From Cytophagaceae bacterium (GTDB taxonomy: Bacteria; Bacteroidota; Bacteroidia; Cytophagales; Cytophagaceae): DNA of 64,000 nt. Shown piece after piece: positions 34,935 through 42,406 of this stretch; within the stretch, counting starts at the first letter, position 1, and the number at the start of each line of letters is the position of its first letter. The notes below the pieces were generated by a model. That model did not search any database and had not been told where the DNA came from. It saw only the letters and a program-made list of their open reading frames with translations. The stretch spans positions 60,644 through 124,643 of the forward strand of contig JALONM010000009.1 in the NCBI GenBank assembly GCA_025454925.1, in the 5' to 3' direction. A program made the position numbers and the translations under genes.

Positions 34935-36701
34935 ATGACACGGATTAGCTGGATATCTGCATTTTTGATACTAAGCAAACTGGTACTGAGTTATGCTCAA
35001 GCACCTGCTGGTGGCATTTCTGTACTGGGCTCCTACCCTGCTTCAACGTTTCGCCTACACCAAAACTCAGGTGAAGGCAGTTACGAAAAAGTACGTGTAA
35101 ACCACAGTCAATTTGAAGAGGCCTTACAATTAAGCACACTCCAAGCTCCCAATAATCCTTGGGACATACAACTTTCAGCGTTCAATAAGATGCAGGTAAA
35201 AGAAGGGGATGTAATGTTACTCACCTTCTTCGCTCGGATGATTTCTTCCAAAGACGAAACTGGCCAAGCCAGTCTTGGATGCGTATTCGAAAAAGCCTCT
35301 CCTGACTATGATAAATCTTTATTCCGGAATGTTAATCCGGATGCGGAATGGAAGCTATACAACCTCCCATTCACCTGCAAACAAGACTTTGATTTGGCAG
35401 AAGCTCAGATCAATTTTCAGATTGGTACATCCAAAGCTCAAGTAATTCAAATTGCCAACATTCAATTACTTAACTACAGAGATAAAATAACACTTGAAAA
35501 GCTACCCAAAACCGAGTATACCTATCAAGGTAGAGAGCCCGATGCAGCCTGGAGAAAAAAAGCTGAGGAAAACATAAACCGATATAGAAAAGCCGGCTTG
35601 ACGATAGATTTAAAAAGTAGAAAAGGAAGGCCAATGGAAGAATATACGCTAGATATTCGCATGACCGCACATGCATTCGGTTGGGGTACCTGCGTAGACG
35701 CACAGCGATTCATCACAGACGACACTTACAAGAAAATTTACCTCAGCAACTTTAATAAAGCTGTATTTGAAAACGACATGAAATGGCCCGAATGGCAAAA
35801 CGAAGTACGAAAACAAACAATGTTTAAAGCACTTGATACACTGCTGGCAAACGGGAAATCGGTGCGTGGACACTGCATGGTATGGCCTTCCTGGCGTTGG
35901 CTCCCTGGCTCACTAAGGGCTTTTGAAAAAGATCCAGAACGCTTGAAAAAAGAAATTAATAATCACATACAAGATATTGGATCTACTGTAGGCACTAAAG
36001 TTTCAGAATGGGATGTACTCAATGAACCATTCACCAATGTAGATATTACGAATATTGCAGGCGAAGATCTTTGGGCTAAATGGTTCTTTGAGGCACGAAA
36101 AGTGTGTCCACAACAAAAATTATACATCAACGATTTCTCTATATTCGAAGGCGGAGGAAACGATGTGGCTCACCAAAATCACTATTACAATACCATCAAG
36201 AAAATAAAAGAAGCAGGGGCCCCCATAGATGGAATAGGCTATCAGAGTCACTTCGCCGCAGCGCTTACAAGTCCGGAAAAAATTTGGCAAATTCTCGATC
36301 GATTCAATGAGTTTAAACTTGAAATGCAGGTAACAGAATTTGATGTGGATGTAGAAGATGAAATATTACAAGCCGATTACACCCGCGATTTCATGACCGC
36401 TATGTTTGCGTATCCTGCCATGACAGGATTCCTTACCTGGGGATATTGGGAAAATGCTCACTGGAAACCACAAGCAGCGATGTACCGGAACGACTGGAGC
36501 ATTAAACCGAATGGAAAAATATGGCAGGAACTTATCTATAAAACCTGGTGGACATCGTTTCAACGAAAGGCAACATCCAACATAACTGAAAGAGTATTTA
36601 AAGGTTCCTATATGTATACATTAAAAGATAAATCTGGAAAAGTAATCAAACAAGGAACTTTCGAGGTAAGCAAAGATACTAGTCTGCAAATTGAATTCTA
36701 A
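34935..36701 (+). CDS. glycoside hydrolase family 10 endo-xylanase
   Basis: The 588-residue protein has a signal peptide (about 1-22), an N-terminal beta-sandwich of about 160 residues resembling a carbohydrate-binding module (LLTFFARMISSKD, AEAQINFQIGT), and a GH10 TIM barrel. Catalytic residues are the acid/base Glu364 (EWDVLNEPFTN) and nucleophile Glu468 (LEMQVTEFDVDV). VRGHCMVWPSWRWLP (the substrate His) and FLTWGYWENAHWKP support the call. A short C-terminal beta tail follows (YMYTLKDKSGKVIKQGTFEV). It would cut beta-1,4-xylan internally. Confidence 0.95.
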   Translation: MTRISWISAFLILSKLVLSYAQAPAGGISVLGSYPASTFRLHQNSGEGSYEKVRVNHSQFEEALQLSTLQAPNNPWDIQLSAFNKMQVKEGDVMLLTFFARMISSKDETGQASLGCVFEKASPDYDKSLFRNVNPDAEWKLYNLPFTCKQDFDLAEAQINFQIGTSKAQVIQIANIQLLNYRDKITLEKLPKTEYTYQGREPDAAWRKKAEENINRYRKAGLTIDLKSRKGRPMEEYTLDIRMTAHAFGWGTCVDAQRFITDDTYKKIYLSNFNKAVFENDMKWPEWQNEVRKQTMFKALDTLLANGKSVRGHCMVWPSWRWLPGSLRAFEKDPERLKKEINNHIQDIGSTVGTKVSEWDVLNEPFTNVDITNIAGEDLWAKWFFEARKVCPQQKLYINDFSIFEGGGNDVAHQNHYYNTIKKIKEAGAPIDGIGYQSHFAAALTSPEKIWQILDRFNEFKLEMQVTEFDVDVEDEILQADYTRDFMTAMFAYPAMTGFLTWGYWENAHWKPQAAMYRNDWSIKPNGKIWQELIYKTWWTSFQRKATSNITERVFKGSYMYTLKDKSGKVIKQGTFEVSKDTSLQIEF

Positions 36702-36720
36702 AAGGTATTACTCAAGTAGC

Positions 36721-36760
36721 AGAAAACGAGTTATGTTAATTCATAACTCGTTTTCTATTT
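36721..36760 (+). terminator. intrinsic terminator after the GH10 gene
   Basis: A 15-bp perfect stem AGAAAACGAGTTATG / CATAACTCGTTTTCT with a 6-base loop (36721-36756) is followed by ATTTT. Confidence 0.85.
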
Positions 36761-36915
36761 TAAGCCACCATCAAATCACAGAATATAATAAACTCGTGAT
36801 TGATACATGTCTTATACAAACATTTCTCTGTTAACGGCATCCGCAGGAAGTAAGGGAGCTGTATAAACGTTTCAGGTCTAAGATCCAAGCATACCAACAT
36901 GAGCCTATATTCCAA

Positions 36916-37341
36916 TTAATCTCCACCCTCATTTGTTAACAAAATTGGCAAGGCGGTATCAAGATCCTCTTTGGCTATGAGATAACCTCTGTACAGGCGA
37001 TACATTTCAAATGCATTAATTGTTAGCAAATAAAATTCATCTCCTACATTCCATAAATTAACATGGCAGACTTTTCGTGTTCCTTCAAAAAAACCTAAAG
37101 ACACAATACTACCTTGAGAGGAAACGAGGCCAGTAGCGTCGTTATGAATAAACTGTAGTGCACATAAAGTATTCATTTGCTGCTCATTTAATGTATCCGT
37201 TCGCTGTGCCCTATCGTTTCGCACTATAAGTCTTTTTTTACGTTGCAGAAATCCGAAAGGGTTTTGCGAAGATTTTCCGGTCGAAGCCACCAGCACAATC
37301 AACACCAGGAGCAACATCAAATACAAAATAAGGTTTTTCAT
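36916..37341 (-). CDS. hypothetical protein with N-terminal membrane anchor
   Basis: The 141-residue protein has one hydrophobic N-terminal segment (LILYLMLLLVLIVLVAS, about 4-20). A soluble domain follows (basic QRKKRLIVRNDRAQR, then QGSIVSLGFFEGTRKVCHVNLWNVGDEFYLLTINAFEMYRLYRGYL). It could be exported or membrane-tethered. No family was recognised. It stands alone with about 465 bases of non-coding sequence upstream. Confidence 0.5.
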   Translation of the reverse strand: MKNLILYLMLLLVLIVLVASTGKSSQNPFGFLQRKKRLIVRNDRAQRTDTLNEQQMNTLCALQFIHNDATGLVSSQGSIVSLGFFEGTRKVCHVNLWNVGDEFYLLTINAFEMYRLYRGYLIAKEDLDTALPILLTNEGGD

Positions 37342-37807
37342 AAGGTATTGAATAACTAAAAATTAAAACTATAAAACCACGCCATGCACTTACTTGGTAG
37401 TATAACCGGAGATCAACTTCTGTTTATACTCCCAAACAGGATCTTTCATTCATCATCGCTGCGCTAAACTCAGGAAGTCATAGGAATTACTCCCAGCGGC
37501 AACAGCATATACCCATCAAACTATACGACACACGAGTTCGCCGGCATTCTCCAACATCTTTATACCTGAGTATGACATTGGTAATAAATATTCCTCTGCT
37601 TAGAGATATGAATGTATCTATTCAAAAGTCCTGAATGCGCACCCCATAAGACATAGTCATTCCATATGAAAACGAAAATTTCAATTTTCATGAATATGAA
37701 TTAGAGAAAACGGTCTTGAGTATTTTTAGGGCAATCGTTTACTAAGTCTGCTTAACGCAAAACGTTAAGCAGAATCTGTTTGAGAAACTATAATAAGGAT
37801 CTTTATT
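37342..37807. other. 466-base intergenic region, mostly featureless
   Basis: No open frame with support. Two inverted repeats are visible. One is around 37668-37696, where ATGAAAA and TTTTCAT arms flank an A/T-rich core. The other is a 10-bp stem CTGCTTAACG / CGTTAAGCAG at 37748-37772, just after the end of the minus-strand regulator gene. The second may be a weak terminator, though its minus-strand exit is not T-rich. Confidence 0.5.
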
Positions 37808-38650
37808 TTACGATTTTAGATGTTTAATTTCCTCCTGAAGCTTTATCACCATGGAGCTGAGCTTTTCAAGGCTCATATCAGCATTTGGAAATTCGGTACT
37901 TAAAAATGCCCGGGCCTCCCATATTTCATTGATTTCATCTGCCTTAACTTCATAAGATTCGAATGCCTTATTATCCGACACCAAACTTAAACTCTGATTA
38001 TTTTTAAGATGGTTAAAAACTCTTTTGTAAACAATCCCCTCTGTTTTAGTTACCAGTACGTAGGTCTTGTCATCTCGCAAACCTCTCCAATCTTCAACAT
38101 AACGTCCGATGATAATAGTACCAGAAGTTAGAGGTAACATGGAATCTCCTTTGATTTCAAATGCTCTATAAGTACCGTCATTAAAAATCGGGAGATAAAA
38201 GGTAGGCAATTCCCCTACAAATTCAGGGTCTGCATAACCGTTAAGATATCCTGCAGACGCCTTTTGTGGAACAAGGTGTATATTTTCATTATCCTCTTTA
38301 TCGACACTGATCGAAAGAACCCGAAGCTTTTTACCTTCTATATCGCGTTGCTGTGCTTTCTTCAACGCCTCATCATGCCAGAGCTCTTCTGAGATGAGAG
38401 CGTCGACGCTCAGTTCGAATAATTTGGCAAGAGTGAGCAGTGTGCCGAGACCGGGTTCTGCTCTTCCCTCTTCGTATGCTCCCACCAAGGATCTTTTTAT
38501 ACCCAAACGCTCAGCCATCTGCTCCTGCGTCAATCCTTTGCGCTTTCTAAGAAAGCGTATATTTTCGCTTATTAACGACATTGCGTAATTTATTTGTGGT
38601 TCACTGATATCGTTTATAATCCCATTGGAATCGTTGGACTTTTTTGGCAT
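37808..38650 (-). CDS. LexA/CI-like transcriptional regulator (XRE HTH + S24 peptidase)
   Basis: The 280-residue protein has an XRE helix-turn-helix (IRFLRKRKGLTQEQMAERLG...LVGAYEEGRAEP, 31-66) and a C-terminal S24 autoprotease domain. The domain has a candidate cleavage site Ala133-Gly134 (KASAGYLNGY), nucleophile Ser170 (IKGDSMLPL) and general base Lys209 (VYKRV). A short coiled tail follows. The layout is that of phage CI-like or HdiR-like repressors that self-cleave when DNA is damaged; RecA-dependent cleavage is inferred. No phage genes are nearby. Translation could also begin at the later Met (MSLISENIRFLRKRK). Confidence 0.88.
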   Translation of the reverse strand: MPKKSNDSNGIINDISEPQINYAMSLISENIRFLRKRKGLTQEQMAERLGIKRSLVGAYEEGRAEPGLGTLLTLAKLFELSVDALISEELWHDEALKKAQQRDIEGKKLRVLSISVDKEDNENIHLVPQKASAGYLNGYADPEFVGELPTFYLPIFNDGTYRAFEIKGDSMLPLTSGTIIIGRYVEDWRGLRDDKTYVLVTKTEGIVYKRVFNHLKNNQSLSLVSDNKAFESYEVKADEINEIWEARAFLSTEFPNADMSLEKLSSMVIKLQEEIKHLKS

Positions 38651-38748
38651 TCTAAGTTCTGAAGGACTCCAGTTCTAACAACCTCTTCCTGCTACTTATA
38701 TATGTCTATTCTATCAACCAAGGATTCCCGATCAAAGATATTTATTTT

Positions 38749-38755
38749 ATACTAA
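38749..38755. promoter_or_regulatory. ATACTAA site upstream of the XRE/S24 gene
   Basis: This is the complement of the TTAGTAT core that is repeated at 39092 and 39113 upstream of the 66-residue gene. It may be an operator shared by the two genes. Confidence 0.3.
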
Positions 38756-38780
38756 GATACTGAATGCCTTATGTAATACC

Positions 38781-38981
38781 TTATGCGACATTAAATCCAC
38801 CGCAGTCAAAATCTTGCATGAGTACCAATTCCTTCTCTGTAATAAGCTCTAACAAGGCAAGACGGGCCTCTCTTAATAAAGAATAGTCCCGTGACATTTT
38901 CCTGAGTTTTTCTAATGGAAGATTTTTCCAATTCGATTTGTGAATTTCTTTCACCAGTTCACTTTGAGTACAGAGTTTCAT
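38781..38981 (-). CDS. small hypothetical protein (66 aa)
   Basis: This charged, helical 66-residue protein (VKEIHKSNWKNLPLEKLRKM, REARLALLELITEKELVLM) ends in QDFDCGGFNVA. No signal peptide, membrane segment or known motif is seen. It is on the same strand as, and 130 bases upstream of, the LexA-like regulator. Candidate operator repeats precede it. It could be a partner of the regulator. Confidence 0.45.
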   Translation of the reverse strand: MKLCTQSELVKEIHKSNWKNLPLEKLRKMSRDYSLLREARLALLELITEKELVLMQDFDCGGFNVA

Positions 38982-39005
38982 ATCGATCTCATTATTCGGT
39001 TAGTA

Positions 39006-39045
39006 CCTCCGCCACGACTGCCCCTTTTGGGCAGCCATGTGGAGG
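39006..39045. repeat. imperfect hairpin upstream of the 66-aa gene
   Basis: The inner stem TGCCC / GGGCA (39019-39023 / 39029-39033) with a 5-base loop lies inside outer CCAC / GTGG and CCT / AGG arms with small bulges. It falls in the leader region of the minus-strand 66-aa gene. Confidence 0.5.
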
Positions 39046-39091
39046 ATTTAGCAACAGCAGCATCTAGTTCGATACAAATATACTACAAGGA

Positions 39092-39120
39092 TTAGTATTT
39101 ATGCTAATTATTTTAGTATT
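39092..39120. promoter_or_regulatory. direct repeat TTAGTATT, 21 bases apart
   Basis: TTAGTATT occurs at 39092-39099 and 39113-39120, two helical turns apart, in an A/T-rich region upstream of the 66-aa gene. This is the usual layout of a dimer-of-dimers operator. The nearby XRE/S24 regulator is the natural candidate to bind it. Confidence 0.4.
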
Positions 39121-39252
39121 AATATCCACAAAATGTAACTTTAGTGTGGAAAATCGGCTAAATAAATTAATTCCAAGGCTTTACAAACTAAATAAAATAG
39201 TATCCGAAGATGGAAAATCGATTTATATAAGGTTTACAGAAAACTTCTTTGC

Positions 39253-39810
39253 ATGCCAATTGTATATTTACATATGATACAGCAAATAAAAGGTCGCGAA
39301 AAAACCACATCATGGATGCTATTGGGAGTGGGTATTGTATTCAAATTCCTAACGATCCCTTACTTTCAAATTCCTCTCATCCTTGGCTCTCTGCTGATGG
39401 CATATTATTATTTGCAATGTGGTTATAAGGAATGGCCAAGTGCATTTAAACAATCGTCTCCCCTCCTACGTTGGGTAGGACTTTCTCTTTCCTTTTCCAG
39501 TTTAGCACTGCTTTATAAACTCATGTACTGGCCCTGGGCTGGCATTTTCTGTTTTATAGCCTTCTTTCTGGTCTTATCAGCATTCATGTTACTCAGAAAA
39601 AAACAAGGGGAAGCTTATTACAAAGAACTATCGCAAGCGACCATCCTTTTCCTAATTATTACGTTTGCATGCGTAGCCATTCCACGAAATGCGCTGATAC
39701 ATTTACAACATTGGAAAGACCCTAAAATGGCAGATCTTACCATAAAATACCTGAACAACCCGGGCGATAGTTCAGCTGTTCAACAATACAATACATACCA
39801 ACGAGAATAA
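39253..39810 (+). CDS. multi-spanning membrane protein, unknown
   Basis: The 185-residue protein has about five hydrophobic segments (SWMLLGVGIVFKFLTIPYF, IPLILGSLLMAYYYL, WVGLSLSFSSLALLYKLMYW, AGIFCFIAFFLVLSAFML, ATILFLIITFACVAI) and a short soluble C-terminal tail. It resembles the GldL-like or DoxX-like small membrane proteins only in general form. The Met at 39274 is an alternative start. The next gene starts 3 bases downstream. Confidence 0.6.
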   Translation: MPIVYLHMIQQIKGREKTTSWMLLGVGIVFKFLTIPYFQIPLILGSLLMAYYYLQCGYKEWPSAFKQSSPLLRWVGLSLSFSSLALLYKLMYWPWAGIFCFIAFFLVLSAFMLLRKKQGEAYYKELSQATILFLIITFACVAIPRNALIHLQHWKDPKMADLTIKYLNNPGDSSAVQQYNTYQRE

Positions 39811-39813
39811 TAC

Positions 39814-40245
39814 ATGTACTCTTCTCTTCGCTCAAGCATACTGATACTGATGATCACAGCAGTTGCATTAGCTTGCGGAAGAGCCCCCGCAACTACACGC
39901 CCCCATCCTACCTCTGCGCCTATGGATACCCTTACCCGTTATGAACAACTCAATGACTTTGTAGGAAAAAATGTTTGGGTAGAAGGAATTCTGAAAATGG
40001 AAAAATTCACCAATAAAGGCGGGCGTATACTCGAGTTTTATGAATTCTGGCTAGAGATGAATGATGGCAACTCCGTATTACTTCGCAATGTTGGAGAAGC
40101 CATGTCCAAAGAACCCTTCACCCATTATGTACGCATAAAAGCACATGTCTTTCATGGCATGCTCGACACTGACGACCCCAACGTACAATCCCGAGTAGGC
40201 TTCCGGCTTGATTTCACCGACGTTCAAATTATTTCCAGACGCTAA
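39814..40245 (+). CDS. lipoprotein of unknown function
   Basis: The 143-residue protein has a lipobox Cys near residue 21 (AVALACG). Its body reads as a small beta-barrel/OB-like domain (FVGKNVWVEGILKMEKF, ILEFYEFWLEMNDGNSVLLRNVGEA, HYVRIKAHVFHGM, RLDFTDVQIISR). The pattern of V-x-V-x-G-I-L followed by a metal- or ligand-like loop recalls OB-fold lipoproteins, but the family is not certain. It is likely co-transcribed with the preceding membrane protein. Confidence 0.6.
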   Translation: MYSSLRSSILILMITAVALACGRAPATTRPHPTSAPMDTLTRYEQLNDFVGKNVWVEGILKMEKFTNKGGRILEFYEFWLEMNDGNSVLLRNVGEAMSKEPFTHYVRIKAHVFHGMLDTDDPNVQSRVGFRLDFTDVQIISRR

Positions 40246-40280
40246 AACACAAGACATTAACTTTCAGTAGGTTAAAACAA

Positions 40281-40460
40281 TTAACAATAATCTATACTTT
40301 ATTAACATAAATTTTAGCGCTATTTCATATGTTTAACCATAAGAATTAGCGTGAATTCATATGTTTTATTAGAATAATTAGCGCAAATTATTATGTTTTA
40401 TCAGAAGAATTAACAGCAATTGTTATGTTTAATCAGAAGAAATAACGTTAATTTGTGTGA
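40281..40460. repeat. 32-bp tandem repeat array upstream of the AAA ATPase gene
   Basis: There are four clear units of exactly 32 bases at 40314-40345, 40346-40377, 40378-40409 and 40410-40441. A degenerate unit precedes them (40281-40313) and a partial one follows (40442-40460). Each begins TTA(G/A)CG or TTAACA, has TATGTTTTAT-like sequence in the middle (units 2 and 3) and ends CAGAAGAA or TAGAATAA. The period is three helical turns and is not a multiple of three, so the array does not encode a peptide repeat. It ends about 50 bases before the ATPase start. Confidence 0.85.
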
Positions 40461-40511
40461 TATAAAAATCTATCATTATCCAAATTAACTACGAGCAAAA
40501 TCCCTTCAACT

Positions 40512-41639
40512 ATGTTTGAGCGAAGAGAAGAAATCAATATACGGGAAGCCCTTCACGCGGAAACGCATAAAATATTAGTTCTATATGGACCACGACAAGC
40601 CGGTAAAACTACATTAGCAAAAAAAATCCTTCGGGATTTACCTGATTCTGTTTTTATCAATGCGGACTTAGGTAAATACCGGGATATATTTTCCTCGTTT
40701 GATTTGGATAAAATGAAAGAAACAATTGGCAACGCTCGTTACCTTTTTATCGATGAAGCTCAAAATATTCAGAACATTGGTGCCAATCTAAAAATCTTAT
40801 TCGATGAAATGCCTCATCTGAAGATCATGATCACGGGCTCTTCATCCATTGAAATCGCCGACCAAACAAAAGAATCACTTACCGGAAGGACCAAAACATT
40901 TCTTCTCTTTCCCCTGTCATTTGGTGAACTCGCAGACAAATGGGGGGCGGCAGAAGTTACCCATCGATTATCCGAATTAATGATCTATGGGTCTTATCCG
41001 GAGGTCATCAATACCATGGGAGGTAACGATAAACGCGAATTCCTGGAAGAACTTACTGCAGCCTATTTATATAAAGACATTCTTAATCTTTCTGGAATAA
41101 AGTATGCTGAAAAACTGCGTAAGCTTCTGCAACTGCTATCATTCCAAATTGGAAAGCCGGTCTCTTACAACGAACTATCGAATGCGTTACAGCTCAATCA
41201 CGATACGGTAGCACACTATATTGACTTGCTTGAAAAAGGATTTGTCATTTTCAAACTTCCAGGCTTTAGCCGAAATCTTCGAAAAGAAGTTGTCAAAATG
41301 AATAAAATTTATTTTTTCGATTTGGGAGTTCGAAACTGTCTCATTAATAACTTTAATACACTGGACCTCCGGAACGACCTAGGTGCTATGTGGGAAAACT
41401 TCCTGGTGTCGGAACGTTTAAAACACACCTTATACCAACGAGACAGGTACAGTCGGTATTATTGGCGCACCTATACGGGTGCCGAGCTCGATTACCTGGA
41501 AGAAAAGGATGGCTTATTACATGGCTACGAATTCAAATGGGACAAGATGGCTAAGGTTCCCAAATCTTGGACAGAACATTACCCGGACGCACATTTTAGC
41601 TGTATTAATAGAACTAATTTCAAATCATTTCTATTGTAA
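40512..41639 (+). CDS. AAA_14/DUF4143-family ATPase
   Basis: The 375-residue protein has a Walker A motif LYGPRQAGKTTLAKK (about 24-38), Walker B YLFIDEAQNIQNIG, sensor MITGSSSIEI, and the arginine-rich TGRTKTFLLFPLSFGEL segment typical of this family. A C-terminal DUF4143 domain (YELSNAL..HDTVAHYIDLLEKGFVIFKL, FFDLGVRN, YYWRTYTGAELDYLEEKDG) resembles a nuclease-like fold. These P-loop ATPases are common in Bacteroidota and archaea, often several per genome, and their function is unsettled. The 32-bp tandem array lies directly upstream. Confidence 0.9.
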   Translation: MFERREEINIREALHAETHKILVLYGPRQAGKTTLAKKILRDLPDSVFINADLGKYRDIFSSFDLDKMKETIGNARYLFIDEAQNIQNIGANLKILFDEMPHLKIMITGSSSIEIADQTKESLTGRTKTFLLFPLSFGELADKWGAAEVTHRLSELMIYGSYPEVINTMGGNDKREFLEELTAAYLYKDILNLSGIKYAEKLRKLLQLLSFQIGKPVSYNELSNALQLNHDTVAHYIDLLEKGFVIFKLPGFSRNLRKEVVKMNKIYFFDLGVRNCLINNFNTLDLRNDLGAMWENFLVSERLKHTLYQRDRYSRYYWRTYTGAELDYLEEKDGLLHGYEFKWDKMAKVPKSWTEHYPDAHFSCINRTNFKSFLL

Positions 41640-41659
41640 TTCCAATAACTTGACTATTA

Positions 41660-42406
41660 CTAACTTTTACCCAATTGAAACATCGAAAGAAAACTCTCTT
41701 TGCTTCTTCTCGACACTTCGATCTCTGAATTATCATTCATCACAACAATACCGCCCTCCCCTTTGATATACTTTTTGATATGTGTAAGGTTGATAAGATG
41801 AGATTTATGTACTCTGGCAAATCGTAATCCCGATAGATGCGTATCAAATTCTTTGAGGGTTTTAGCTACAACATGCTTACTGCCGTCTTCCAAATACACC
41901 TTGGTATAGTTACCATCCGCTTCACAACGTAGCACAGAAGCAATATCTACAAATATATATCCATCTTTGGCTGGCAATACCAACTGCTGGTTTTTAACGG
42001 TAGCATTCGACGCACTTCTCGCCTGTTGTTCCTTCTGAATGCTTTGAACACAGCGCTCCACCGCCGATGTTAATTCAGACTCATCGATCGGTTTTAATAA
42101 ATAATCAAGCGCTTTATACCGGAAGGCTTTGATCGCATACTGATCGTAGGAAGTAACAAATATCACCTCAAATGAAATGGTACCCAGGGCTTCTAACATA
42201 GCAAAGCCATTCATCCCAGGCATTTCGATATCCAGGAATACTAAATCCGGGTTCCATTCCTTCACCGCCAAAATCCCCTCCTGTGCCGAAGCACAAGTCG
42301 TTAGCACCGTTACTTGAGGACAATATTTTTCCAACATCCACCCCAATAAGGATCTTCCATCTGGTTCATCGTCTATGACAAGTGCTCGAATCTTTTTCAT
42401 ACTCAT
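41660..42406 (-). CDS. LytTR-family response regulator
   Basis: The 248-residue protein has a receiver domain with the acidic pocket (VIDDEP) and phospho-acceptor Asp59 (LVFLDIEMPG), the switch residues near FVTSYDQYAIKAFR and KPID, and a C-terminal LytTR DNA-binding domain (RFARVHKSHLINLTHIKKYIKGEGGIVVMNDNSEIEVSRRSKESF). It is transcribed with the sensor kinase gene directly upstream. Met at codon 3 (MKKIRALV) is an alternative start. Confidence 0.95.
   Translation of the reverse strand: MSMKKIRALVIDDEPDGRSLLGWMLEKYCPQVTVLTTCASAQEGILAVKEWNPDLVFLDIEMPGMNGFAMLEALGTISFEVIFVTSYDQYAIKAFRYKALDYLLKPIDESELTSAVERCVQSIQKEQQARSASNATVKNQQLVLPAKDGYIFVDIASVLRCEADGNYTKVYLEDGSKHVVAKTLKEFDTHLSGLRFARVHKSHLINLTHIKKYIKGEGGIVVMNDNSEIEVSRRSKESFLSMFQLGKS

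Noticed and set aside
40314..40441. CRISPR array
   Set aside because: The units are directly abutted, with no spacers and no cas gene; they are tandem repeats.
40512..41639. AAA_14/DUF4143 ATPase as a mobile element or toxin component
   Set aside because: No transposase, insertion sequence end or antitoxin-like gene is adjacent; the family is widespread and mostly free-standing.
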